Shown here: in pieces, positions 8,619-15,847 of the stretch | How the letters are laid out: the number at the start of each line of letters is the position of its first letter | Position numbering within the stretch: position 1 is the first letter of the stretch | Assembly (NCBI GenBank): GCA_949432885.1 | Contig: CASQXY010000004.1 | Coordinates: forward strand, 1 to 42,899 | Source: an uncultured bacterium | Lineage (GTDB): Bacteria > Bacillota > Clostridia > Christensenellales > CAG-917 | Direction of reading: 5' to 3' | DNA length: 42,899 nucleotides | Translations under genes and position numbers: made by a program | Notes under the pieces: model-generated | What the model saw: only the letters and a program-made list of their open reading frames with translations | The model's database searches: none | Told to the model about the DNA's origin: nothing

Positions 8619-8729
8619 ATGAATGTAAAAGTTACGCGTATTTGCACCGACAGCACGGTGACGAGCAAAAAGGTTGCGACAAGAGACGGAAAGCTGGTCT
8701 GCGTGAGGTTGAGCATCATACACAGATAG
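8619..8729 (+). CDS. Possible small protein, 36 residues
   Basis: ATG 8619 to TAG 8727-8729, preceded by AAAGGAGA with good spacing. The product is short, basic and without a membrane segment. It has two cysteines (residues 9 and 28) and begins MNVKVTRICTDST. I do not recognise it. It lies divergent from the WYL regulator, behind the paired palindromes, and 12 bp before the sialidase promoter. The strong ribosome binding site is the main support; a chance ORF is possible. Confidence 0.45.
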   Translation: MNVKVTRICTDSTVTSKKVATRDGKLVCVRLSIIHR

Positions 8730-8740
8730 CGTTTTCGGAG

Positions 8741-8769
8741 TTGAAAACCGCTTTATAAAATGGTAATAT
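8741..8769 (+). promoter_or_regulatory. Promoter of the sialidase-like gene
   Basis: TTGAAA (8741-8746), 17 bp, TAATAT (8764-8769), 35 bp upstream of the TTG start. Confidence 0.65.
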
Positions 8770-8804
8770 AAAAGAATAATATACAATTTGAGGCGGGATA
8801 GCAG

Positions 8805-10196
8805 TTGAGTAAGAAACGCAAAATCGCAATAGCCGTTGTCGCAGGCATTATGGCGGCGGTGCTGATAATCGGTTTGTGTCTGTACTTTTTCTATTTCAGA
8901 TATACGACTGAGGGCGGAGTGTACGGCATCGAGCAGATAGACCTGTCTGTAAAGCCCGAGGGAACGGAGCCTTCATTTGATTATCTGTACAATCGCACTG
9001 TGATAGACTTCGGGGAAGACGGAGAGGATTATCTGGCGCACCCCGACAGCATACTTCTCGACAGAGGGACGGAAAACGAAAGGGTTTTCACAAGCTATGT
9101 CAAAGGACACGGCAAGGGCGAGCTGGTATGCAAGATTACTTATGACGGTCTGGATTACGGAACAAGGCTGACAAATCTGCCCGATAGCTGGAAATATAGC
9201 GAGGAGACGCCCACCTTGTATGAGCTGAATTTCACAAACGGCGATAAAAAGTTGATTATGGTATCGGCAAATCCGAAATGGAAGGGATATAAAACGGGAG
9301 ACGGTTTCAATGTATCGCAATCCGACGACGGCGGACAAAGCTGGTCGGAGTTTAGAAAATTCTATGGAATAAACTCGTCTCACAAGGTCAATGCGATTGT
9401 GGCGATGAGTTCGCTTACAAGACTCAAAGAAAACGGCAGATTTGTCGATAAATGGATGGGGCTGTTCCACGACGACGGTTTCCGCTGCTATAAGACGGTT
9501 CTTACGTTTGACGATTCGGGTAATATGCAATGGAGCGATCCGGAAGAGCTCCTGAAAAATTCCGCAGTCAACGGAAAGTCGGCAGATCAACGTTTCTTTG
9601 CTAAGATGGCGAAACTGTGCGAGATGGAGGTCATAAGGTCGGATGGCGGTAGCGGAGATGTTCTGTGTATTCTGGCAAGATGCGAAAGCCACAGAATGAA
9701 CTCTTTTATGACGTTTTCCTTCGACGAGGGAAGGACTTGGACGCAGCTTAAAGAAACACCGTCTTCACTGGACGGACATCGGCATAAGGCGGAATATCTC
9801 AAAGACGGCAGATTGTTTATAACGTTCAGAGGCATAGAGCGCAACAAAGCGAAGCTGAAAGCAAACGGAATTAAACACACAAATTTCTTTTCGTCGGGCT
9901 GGATAGCCTGGGTGGGTACGTTTGATGACCTTGTAAAGTGGTATGCGGGCGACTGTACCGCCGAAGGGCAGTACCGCGTCAAGCTGGCGCATACCTACAA
10001 CGCGGGGCAGACCGAGCCTTGCGACAACGCGAACGGAGATACGGGCTACGCGGGACTTGTAGTGCTGAAAGACGGAACGGTGATTACGTCGAGCTACGGC
10101 AAATTCGACGCGGAAAGCGGAAAGACGTATATCGTTTCCAAGAGGATAAATATGGACGATTTGGACGCACTCTGGCGAAGTCAGCTCTCGGCATAA
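8805..10196 (+). CDS. Membrane-anchored sialidase-superfamily (BNR/Asp-box) protein
   Basis: This 463-residue protein starts with KKRK and one transmembrane helix (about 8-31), leaving a large extracytoplasmic domain. Two Asp-box motifs, SQSDDGGQSW (171-180) and SFDEGRTW (305-312), mark a sialidase-type beta-propeller. The closing GYAGLVVLKDGTVITSSYGKF blade (415-434) is typical of the superfamily. It may cleave or bind sialylated or other glycans. The catalytic arginine triad and Tyr/Glu pair could not be confirmed by eye, so activity is open. The start is TTG, placed by the upstream GAGGCGGG and the lack of a better codon. It is a single-gene unit with its own promoter and a strong terminator. 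Confidence 0.8.
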   Translation: MSKKRKIAIAVVAGIMAAVLIIGLCLYFFYFRYTTEGGVYGIEQIDLSVKPEGTEPSFDYLYNRTVIDFGEDGEDYLAHPDSILLDRGTENERVFTSYVKGHGKGELVCKITYDGLDYGTRLTNLPDSWKYSEETPTLYELNFTNGDKKLIMVSANPKWKGYKTGDGFNVSQSDDGGQSWSEFRKFYGINSSHKVNAIVAMSSLTRLKENGRFVDKWMGLFHDDGFRCYKTVLTFDDSGNMQWSDPEELLKNSAVNGKSADQRFFAKMAKLCEMEVIRSDGGSGDVLCILARCESHRMNSFMTFSFDEGRTWTQLKETPSSLDGHRHKAEYLKDGRLFITFRGIERNKAKLKANGIKHTNFFSSGWIAWVGTFDDLVKWYAGDCTAEGQYRVKLAHTYNAGQTEPCDNANGDTGYAGLVVLKDGTVITSSYGKFDAESGKTYIVSKRINMDDLDALWRSQLSA

Positions 10197-10210
10197 GCGT
10201 TACAAAACAT

Positions 10211-10240
10211 AAAAAGCCCCGATAAGCATCGGGGCTTTTT
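10211..10240. terminator. Bidirectional intrinsic terminator
   Basis: AAAAAGCCCCGAT / AAGC / ATCGGGGCTTTTT is a perfect 13-bp stem with an A-tract on one side and a T-tract on the other. It sits between the convergent sialidase-like and aminotransferase genes and can serve both. Confidence 0.95.
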
Positions 10241-10247
10241 ATTGATA

Positions 10248-11435
10248 TTATTTTTTCATACAGCTTTCAAAAAGTTTTCTGAATGCGGGCATCGAGCGGT
10301 CAATAACGTCTTTGCTTACGCAGTAGGCGATTCGCATCCAGCCTCTCGCCGCAAAATCGTCACCCGGCACAATGATGATTCCCTCCTCCTTAGCCTTATG
10401 CGCGAACTCGATTGAATCCCCGATAGGCGATTTCACAAACAGATAGAACGCTCCGTCGGGAAGTACGCATTCGTATCCTATTTCTGAAAGACCGTTTGCA
10501 AGCAGGTCGCGGTTTTCCCTGTATGCGGAAATATTCGGACGCAAGTCCGTACACTCGGCAATCAGCCTCTGAAACAGAACGGGCGCGCATACGTATCCGA
10601 GCGCGCGTCCCGCGCCCATAACGGCATAGTACACGTCTTTGGCGCATTGCGCCTTGGGGCTCACCGCGATATATCCTATGCGCTCTCCCGCCAGTGAAAG
10701 CGATTTGGAATAGCTGTAACAGTAAATCGTATCGTCATAATAGTTCGGAATAAACGGCGGTTCCGCGCTTCCGTATACGAGCTCGCGATAGGGCTCGTCC
10801 GCGATTATAAAAAGAGGTCTGCCGTGTTTTTTTTCAAATGCTTTTGCAAACTCCGCAAGGCGCGATATCGTTTTTTCTCCGTACACCGTGCCGCTGGGGT
10901 TGTTTGGCGAGTTGACAATCAGCGCTTTTGTTTTGTCGCTCACGGCTTTTTCTAGGCTGTCGAAATCTATGCCTAAGTCCCCGTCGAAAGACACGGAAAC
11001 AGGCGTGCCGCCCGCGGATTTTATAAACACTTCGTATTCGGGGAAGTAGGGCGCAAATATGACAAACTCGTCGTCCTTTTCGCACAGGGCGCGGATTGTA
11101 ATCGCAAGCGCGGCGGAAGCTCCGCAGGTCATATAAATATTGTCCGCAGTATACGGCGTATTAAATCTGGCTTTCAGACTGTTTGCGACGGCGGCTCTGA
11201 CCGCAGGGTCGCCCTGCGCGGAGGTATAGCCATGAAGCGCCGCGGCGTCCGTATTTAGGACAAGCTCTTTCAGCTTTTTTGCGACTTCGGTCGGCGGCGG
11301 AACGCTCGGATTGCCGATAGAAAAGTCGAAAACCTTATCCTTTCCCATTTCGGCGGCTCTAGCTTTGCCGTATTCAAACAGTTCTCTTATGACGGAGCGC
11401 TTGCTTCCGAGCGAGTACATTTCTTCGTTCAGCAT
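10248..11435 (-). CDS. Class I/II PLP-dependent aminotransferase
   Basis: This 395-residue cytosolic enzyme has the fold-type I pattern: substrate loop SIGNPSVPPP (39-48), NNPSG (178-182), DEPY (213-216), the Schiff-base lysine in SYSKS (K244), ERIGY, and a carboxylate-binding arginine in WMRIAY (R368). It transfers amino groups, most likely between an aspartate- or alanine-like donor and 2-oxoglutarate; the exact substrate cannot be read from sequence. The frame extends further upstream, but I start at 11435. AAGGGTGG precedes that ATG, and a strong promoter (11463-11491) lies within the longer reading, so the extension would not be transcribed. Confidence 0.9.
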   Translation of the reverse strand: MLNEEMYSLGSKRSVIRELFEYGKARAAEMGKDKVFDFSIGNPSVPPPTEVAKKLKELVLNTDAAALHGYTSAQGDPAVRAAVANSLKARFNTPYTADNIYMTCGASAALAITIRALCEKDDEFVIFAPYFPEYEVFIKSAGGTPVSVSFDGDLGIDFDSLEKAVSDKTKALIVNSPNNPSGTVYGEKTISRLAEFAKAFEKKHGRPLFIIADEPYRELVYGSAEPPFIPNYYDDTIYCYSYSKSLSLAGERIGYIAVSPKAQCAKDVYYAVMGAGRALGYVCAPVLFQRLIAECTDLRPNISAYRENRDLLANGLSEIGYECVLPDGAFYLFVKSPIGDSIEFAHKAKEEGIIIVPGDDFAARGWMRIAYCVSKDVIDRSMPAFRKLFESCMKK

Positions 11436-11462
11436 AGACCACCCTTGAAATTTGATAGGCAC

Positions 11463-11491
11463 ATTATAACACTGATTTATGACGTTGGCAA
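11463..11491 (-). promoter_or_regulatory. Promoter of the aminotransferase gene
   Basis: Minus strand: TTGCCA (11491-11486), 17 bp, TATAAT (11468-11463), 28 bp upstream of the chosen ATG. It decides the start of the aminotransferase. Confidence 0.8.
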
Positions 11492-11531
11492 CAACAGCTT
11501 TACGGCGCGTAAATTGAAGCGCAAAAGATAA

Positions 11532-11575
11532 AAAAGGCATTTTATCCATTGGTTATAACAGATAAAATGCCTTTT
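11532..11575 (-). terminator. Intrinsic terminator of glmS
   Basis: AAAAGGCATTTTATC (11532-11546) pairs perfectly with 11561-11575 across a 14-nt loop. Read on the minus strand it ends in a T-run, 48 bp past the glmS stop codon. Confidence 0.88.
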
Positions 11576-11622
11576 CAGTATAATTTGTATATTTATGACG
11601 GCAAAACGCTATAAATTTGCCG

Positions 11623-13347
11623 TCATATGACAGTTACGCTTTTTGCCAGATTGCGCGGTTTATCGGGATTGAGTCCGAGACACAGAGAGGAGGTCAGCGC
11701 CAGATTTTGCAAGGGAACGATAGCAAGAAGCGGATAAAGTTCGTCGTCCGAAAGATAGGGCAGGTAAACGGTTTTATTCGCTCCGACGTCGCCGACGGAG
11801 GAGAGTGCGGTGACGGTCGCTCCGCGCGAGCGCAGCTCGCTTACGGTGGCTTCTATCCTGTGCTTGTATTCCTGTGCCGTTGCGATTACGATGACGGCGC
11901 TCTTTTCGTCGATTAAGGCAATCGTGCCGTGTTTTAGCTCTCCGGCAAAATAAGCGTCCGTCATTTTGTATGTTATTTCCTTGAATTTCAGCGCCGCTTC
12001 TCGGGCGGTTATGCCGTCCGTGCCCTTACCTATGAAAAACAGATTCGCGCGTTTGATTCTGTCTTCATATAGGTCGTGCGAGGACAGAGTTTTTATGGCG
12101 TCTGCGAGCTTTGCGATATCCGAGATACAGACGTCGCCTCCTCCCGCGCGCTTTGCGAGAATGTACAGTGCAAGCAGCTGACAGTTATAGGATTTGGTCG
12201 CCGCGACCGCAACCTCCGCGCCTGCGTCGAGCAGAATCGTGCTGTCCGCCGCAAAGGTAACGCTGCTGTGCGCGACGTTGGTGATTGCAAGCGTAAATGC
12301 CCCCGCCTTGCTGCACAATTCGAGCGCGCTCAGGGTATCCGCGGTTTCGCCGCTTTGCGTAATCAGAATCACGACGCAGTTTTCGTCCGCAAATCTCAGC
12401 CTATCGAATTCGCTTGCGACAATCGCGTCGCACGGAACGTTGAGCCTCCGTTCCAGCGCTTCCTTGCCGTATAGGCAGGCGTGATACGCGGTGCCGCAAC
12501 CCGTAAGGTATATGCGTTTCGCGTTGCAGAGCGCAGAAAGAACCGCAGGAGTAATCGCTCGGGTCGCGCTTTCGTACGTGCGCATAAGAGCCGCGGGGAT
12601 TTCGTCAATCTCCGAGCGCATATGACAGGCGCAGGGCTTAGGCGGAGTGCGGCGGATTTTTACGGGTTGTTTCGGAATCTGTTTCCCGTCCTTGAAAAAT
12701 TTCACCTCTCCGCCTCGGAGCACTGCGACCTCGTCGTCTTTTAGGATTACGCTTTTGGATGTGTATTTGGATATAGCAAGCGTATCGCTTGCGACAAAGC
12801 ATTCGTTTTCGCCTATTCCGACAGCCATAGACGCGTTTTTGCGGCGGGCATAAATCGCGTCGTCTCCCTTCCTTATTGCAAGAAATGTCGCCGCGCCTTT
12901 GAGTCTTGCGCCGACGCGGTTCACTGCGGATATCATGTCGGAGCCGTCTTCGAGCGCCAAAAGGTGCGCGATGAGCTCGCTGTCTGTGTCCGAAACAAAC
13001 GTGACGCCCTTTGCGGCAAGCTCGCGCCTGAGCTCGTCGCAGTTTTCTATGACCCCGTTATGTACAACTGCGATTGTCTTGTCGAAAGACAGGTGCGGAT
13101 GCGCGTTTACGGAATTGGGAACTCCGTGCGTCGCCCATCTGGTGTGACCTATCGCGGTATGCGCGCATATATCGGGAAGCAGCGCTTCCAAAGCCGCCAC
13201 GCTTCCCGCGGTCTTGAAAACGGATATATCGTCACTGCCGAAGGCTATGCCCGCGCTGTCGTATCCGCGGTATTCCAACGTTTTGAGACCGTCGATAACT
13301 ATATTTTTAGCGTTTTGATATCCAGAGTAGCCAACAATTCCGCACAT
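11623..13347 (-). CDS. glmS: Glutamine--fructose-6-phosphate aminotransferase (isomerizing)
   Basis: Makes glucosamine-6-phosphate from fructose-6-phosphate and glutamine, the first step towards UDP-GlcNAc for peptidoglycan and surface glycans. The 574 residues begin MCGIVGYSG, so Cys2 becomes the N-terminal nucleophile. The glutaminase domain carries YRGYDSAGIA and HTRWATHG. Two SIS isomerase domains follow (GCGTAYHACL; SQSGETADTLSAL), and the tail reads NLAKSVTV. It is somewhat shorter than the usual 600-610. TTGGAGG precedes the ATG. The leader of about 95 nt is too short for the glmS ribozyme common in Bacilli, so that control appears absent. Own promoter and terminator. Confidence 0.97.
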   Translation of the reverse strand: MCGIVGYSGYQNAKNIVIDGLKTLEYRGYDSAGIAFGSDDISVFKTAGSVAALEALLPDICAHTAIGHTRWATHGVPNSVNAHPHLSFDKTIAVVHNGVIENCDELRRELAAKGVTFVSDTDSELIAHLLALEDGSDMISAVNRVGARLKGAATFLAIRKGDDAIYARRKNASMAVGIGENECFVASDTLAISKYTSKSVILKDDEVAVLRGGEVKFFKDGKQIPKQPVKIRRTPPKPCACHMRSEIDEIPAALMRTYESATRAITPAVLSALCNAKRIYLTGCGTAYHACLYGKEALERRLNVPCDAIVASEFDRLRFADENCVVILITQSGETADTLSALELCSKAGAFTLAITNVAHSSVTFAADSTILLDAGAEVAVAATKSYNCQLLALYILAKRAGGGDVCISDIAKLADAIKTLSSHDLYEDRIKRANLFFIGKGTDGITAREAALKFKEITYKMTDAYFAGELKHGTIALIDEKSAVIVIATAQEYKHRIEATVSELRSRGATVTALSSVGDVGANKTVYLPYLSDDELYPLLAIVPLQNLALTSSLCLGLNPDKPRNLAKSVTVI

Positions 13348-13446
13348 ACTGCCTCCAACATTTTAATATATGAAGCGTTGCTGCGTTGCTGACAGCATTC
13401 GAGGAGGGAAATTTTTGTTCATAAAAGAATATGACGCCGTGCGGAA

Positions 13447-13475
13447 ATATAATCGAATTTTGATTTTTTTGTCAA
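13447..13475 (-). promoter_or_regulatory. Promoter of glmS
   Basis: Minus strand: perfect TTGACA (13475-13470), 17 bp, TTATAT (13452-13447), roughly 100 bp upstream of the glmS start. Confidence 0.8.
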
Positions 13476-13538
13476 AATACTTTATTTTCATATTACAATA
13501 ATTTCATCATATGAGTTCTATGGAGGGCGGCGTTTAGG

Positions 13539-13969
13539 AACAATGATGAAAGAATCGTAAATGTTTGCGGACTGACGGCGGTGATATCGGCGTTTCTTAC
13601 GTGGTTCCGCTGGAATTTCGATAATATATATTTCGGGAACGACTTGTATGACTCCACTTGGCGTCGGACGGATATTTTATAACGTTTTACAAATCGGATT
13701 CGGAAGGGAGCAATCTGTTCACGACAAATCTTCCGATAAACATTTCTTCGGGGCTTGCCGTGTAGTATAAGCGCTTTATTAAAGTGGGTTACAACCCAAA
13801 CTGTACGTATAAACATACCGTTGAGCTTGGCGTCAGAACCGAAGCTTCCGCCGGCGTATTTTCGCGCGAGAAGACGGTGTGCGTTATTTATCTCTCGGAC
13901 GAGGGAGTCTATTCGATTTATGTGCATTGCTACACAACCGATTCCGATTATACAATGACCCTGAGCTAG
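13539..13969 (+). pseudogene. Decayed gene of unknown function (frameshift and nonsense)
   Basis: Plus-strand coding-like sequence is broken into pieces. One frame is open from about 13515 to a TAA at 13678-13680. A second frame takes over near 13652 (GYFITFYKSDSEGSNLF...). It meets an in-frame TAG at 13763-13765 and then runs on (YKRFIKVGYNPNC...TMTLS) to TAG at 13967-13969. The last 67 codons use the same codons as neighbouring genes and give beta-strand-like sequence with several cysteines. I cannot name the family. There is no start codon with a ribosome binding site. A chance open frame is the alternative. Confidence 0.35.
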
Positions 13970-14008
13970 AAGACGGCTTTTATAGAGGCTGTCTGGCAAA
14001 CGCGTTAT

Positions 14009-14037
14009 AAAAAAACGGCTTACTTCCGAAGCCGTTT
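14009..14037 (-). terminator. Intrinsic terminator of the O-antigen-ligase-like gene
   Basis: AAACGGCTT (14013-14021) pairs with AAGCCGTTT (14029-14037) across a 7-nt loop. On the minus strand the stem runs into a seven-T tract (14015-14009), about 57 bp after the stop codon. Confidence 0.88.
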
Positions 14038-14094
14038 GTAATTTGGCGATGATTTGCGGCGCAAATTTGTTTTGAACAATATCGCGTCTGTAAA

Positions 14095-15645
14095 TTATTC
14101 CGTTTTTTCGGCGCTTTCCGCTTCTTGGGGCGGTAGCTGTTCCGTCGGACGGATTTGCTCCGCTTCGGCGGCAACCGCTTCCTCGGCCGCTAAGGGCTTG
14201 CGTTTGAGCCGAGTGCCTATGAGTTTGCATAAGTGCGCTATATCCGCAATCGGGTCGCGTCCGCCGAAAGCGCGGCATTTGCCGTCGGGAACGTTGACTT
14301 CCACAACGAGGGTAATGCACATAAGCATTACGAAAAACGTAGGTCCGAAAAAGTTGGTGTCAATCATTCCGTACGCGTCGAAAAGCGCAAGCCCCGCAAG
14401 CAGCATGACTGCGGCGGGCTGTTTTCTTAGAGTAAGGAAGGTTTTGTATCTCCAAAAATAAAAAGCGCAGAACGATATTACGCCGACTATGCCCATCGTG
14501 GCGAGAACCTGAACCGCCGTGCTGTGATACCAATACGGAGTGTATCCGTCCCCAGCCATTTCGCCGAGGCGATAGTCCCAGCCAGAGCCGAATATCGGCC
14601 AGCGTTTGAAAACTTCAAACGCCTCGGGATACAGCGTTTCGACGCGTCCCGCGCTGTTCATGCCTTTTCCGATAATGCCGTCGAGCACGTCTACGACAAA
14701 TTCGCCCATAAACGCGAGTGCGACAACGGCAATTATAAACACTCCGCAGACGGTGGAGCAAAATGCAATTTTATTTTCGCATTTGACGGCGGTGTATAGT
14801 ATCAGAGCAGGCAGAGCGAGCGTACTGAACAGAATGGCTCCTCGGCAACCCGTCGTGAACAGGAGCGCGTATTCGGCAAGTCCTGCGAATGCGAACAGAG
14901 GCGCGAGCTTGGATTTTTTCAGACAGAAATAGAATGCGGCGGGAATACACATCGCGATTGTCGGCGCGACGTTGTTTTTGCCTGCCCAGCCGATGGAAAT
15001 ATCCTTGCCTATAATCATCTGCTTTATAGTCTCAACGCTGCCCGCCCTCGCAAAGTATACGAGGAGCTGCAGGGATATCAAAAGCCCCGACGCAAGCAGA
15101 ATTTTGAGCATATATTCGGGGAGCTCGGATTTCGTTTCGCAGTTTGCGTTTGTGGCGAAAAGGAGAGTATATCCAAGCCCTATCAGCACGGCGAGACCGA
15201 GAGCCGCGAGTACGGCAAGAGGATGTTCGTAGGGCGAGCCGACGCCGCCGAGCGCAAAGGGAACCGAGAGCGCGAGCATGGAAAGATGAAATCCCTTTAT
15301 CCTTTTCGGACGCATGAAGGAGAAGTCGGGTTTGAAGCGTACGAGATTGAAGATAAGCGCCGCGAACAGCAATGCCACAATCGCAAGCAGAGGCGCAAAG
15401 CCGTGAAGCGCGTGTCGGTTTGTGCTTATGGCAAAAGTGAATTGCATAAGAGGCACAAGCAAGTGCTTTGTCCCCCGCACAAACAACAGCGGAAGCAACG
15501 CGATTGCAAAGGATACGCAGAGCAGAGCCACCCACGCGCCCGTGCACCAACCGACGAAAATAAGGAGAGAATTGAATAAGATATACCAATCCGACCGTAT
15601 AAAGCTATTGAAGTATTTTAAGCATTTTGTAATTGCCTTTTTCAT
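14095..15645 (-). CDS. O-antigen ligase/polymerase-like membrane protein (Wzy_C family)
   Basis: This 516-residue protein has about ten hydrophobic segments and the large extracytoplasmic loop typical of WaaL/Wzy proteins. The loop contains the family signature: GRVETLYPEAFEVFKRWPIF, then GSGWDYR, then a histidine in WYHSTAVQVLATMGIVG. Such proteins join or polymerise lipid-linked glycans outside the membrane, here presumably a wall polysaccharide since no LPS is expected. The last 55 residues are hydrophilic, rich in Glu, Ala and Pro, and probably cytosolic. It is monocistronic, divergent from the GH31 gene, with a strong promoter and terminator. No other glycan-assembly genes adjoin it. Confidence 0.82.
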   Translation of the reverse strand: MKKAITKCLKYFNSFIRSDWYILFNSLLIFVGWCTGAWVALLCVSFAIALLPLLFVRGTKHLLVPLMQFTFAISTNRHALHGFAPLLAIVALLFAALIFNLVRFKPDFSFMRPKRIKGFHLSMLALSVPFALGGVGSPYEHPLAVLAALGLAVLIGLGYTLLFATNANCETKSELPEYMLKILLASGLLISLQLLVYFARAGSVETIKQMIIGKDISIGWAGKNNVAPTIAMCIPAAFYFCLKKSKLAPLFAFAGLAEYALLFTTGCRGAILFSTLALPALILYTAVKCENKIAFCSTVCGVFIIAVVALAFMGEFVVDVLDGIIGKGMNSAGRVETLYPEAFEVFKRWPIFGSGWDYRLGEMAGDGYTPYWYHSTAVQVLATMGIVGVISFCAFYFWRYKTFLTLRKQPAAVMLLAGLALFDAYGMIDTNFFGPTFFVMLMCITLVVEVNVPDGKCRAFGGRDPIADIAHLCKLIGTRLKRKPLAAEEAVAAEAEQIRPTEQLPPQEAESAEKTE

Positions 15646-15661
15646 ATTGTACCTAAAAATA

Positions 15662-15679
15662 ACGCCGCAGTGTCGGCGT
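15662..15679 (-). promoter_or_regulatory. 5'-end hairpin in the leader of the O-antigen-ligase-like gene
   Basis: ACGCCG / 6 nt / CGGCGT, followed on the minus strand by TTATTTTT and then the weak site AGG before the ATG at 15645. The predicted transcript start (near 15680) falls at the foot of this stem. The hairpin would therefore cap the mRNA, or act as a very early terminator. Confidence 0.45.
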
Positions 15680-15686
15680 CATTAGA

Positions 15687-15715
15687 AGTATAGTTTAATA
15701 ATATTATGCTGTCAA
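15687..15715 (-). promoter_or_regulatory. Promoter of the O-antigen-ligase-like gene
   Basis: Minus strand: perfect TTGACA (15715-15710), 17 bp, TATACT (15692-15687). Confidence 0.82.
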
Positions 15716-15761
15716 TTAAGAATTCTACGCGCAGACCGAGAGTATGCCGCGGCGTTGCTTA

Positions 15762-15790
15762 TTGACAGAGGCATGCGCGTTTGTTAAGAT
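15762..15790 (+). promoter_or_regulatory. Promoter of the GH31 gene
   Basis: Perfect TTGACA (15762-15767), 17 bp, TAAGAT (15785-15790), 57 bp upstream of the ATG, which has GGAG in good position. Confidence 0.72.
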
Positions 15791-15847
15791 TTATTATACG
15801 GTCGCGCCGAAACCTAACGGCGAAATAACGGAATTCGGAGTTTCGAT

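Noticed and set aside
13348..13446. glmS ribozyme in the glmS leader
   Set aside because: The leader from the promoter to the ATG is only about 95 nt, and I saw none of the conserved core; the ribozyme needs roughly 150 nt.
13493..14320. Open minus-strand frame of 275 codons
   Set aside because: It overlaps the end of the glycan ligase gene in another frame, spans that gene's terminator, is rich in Arg and Ser without motifs, and has no ribosome binding site.
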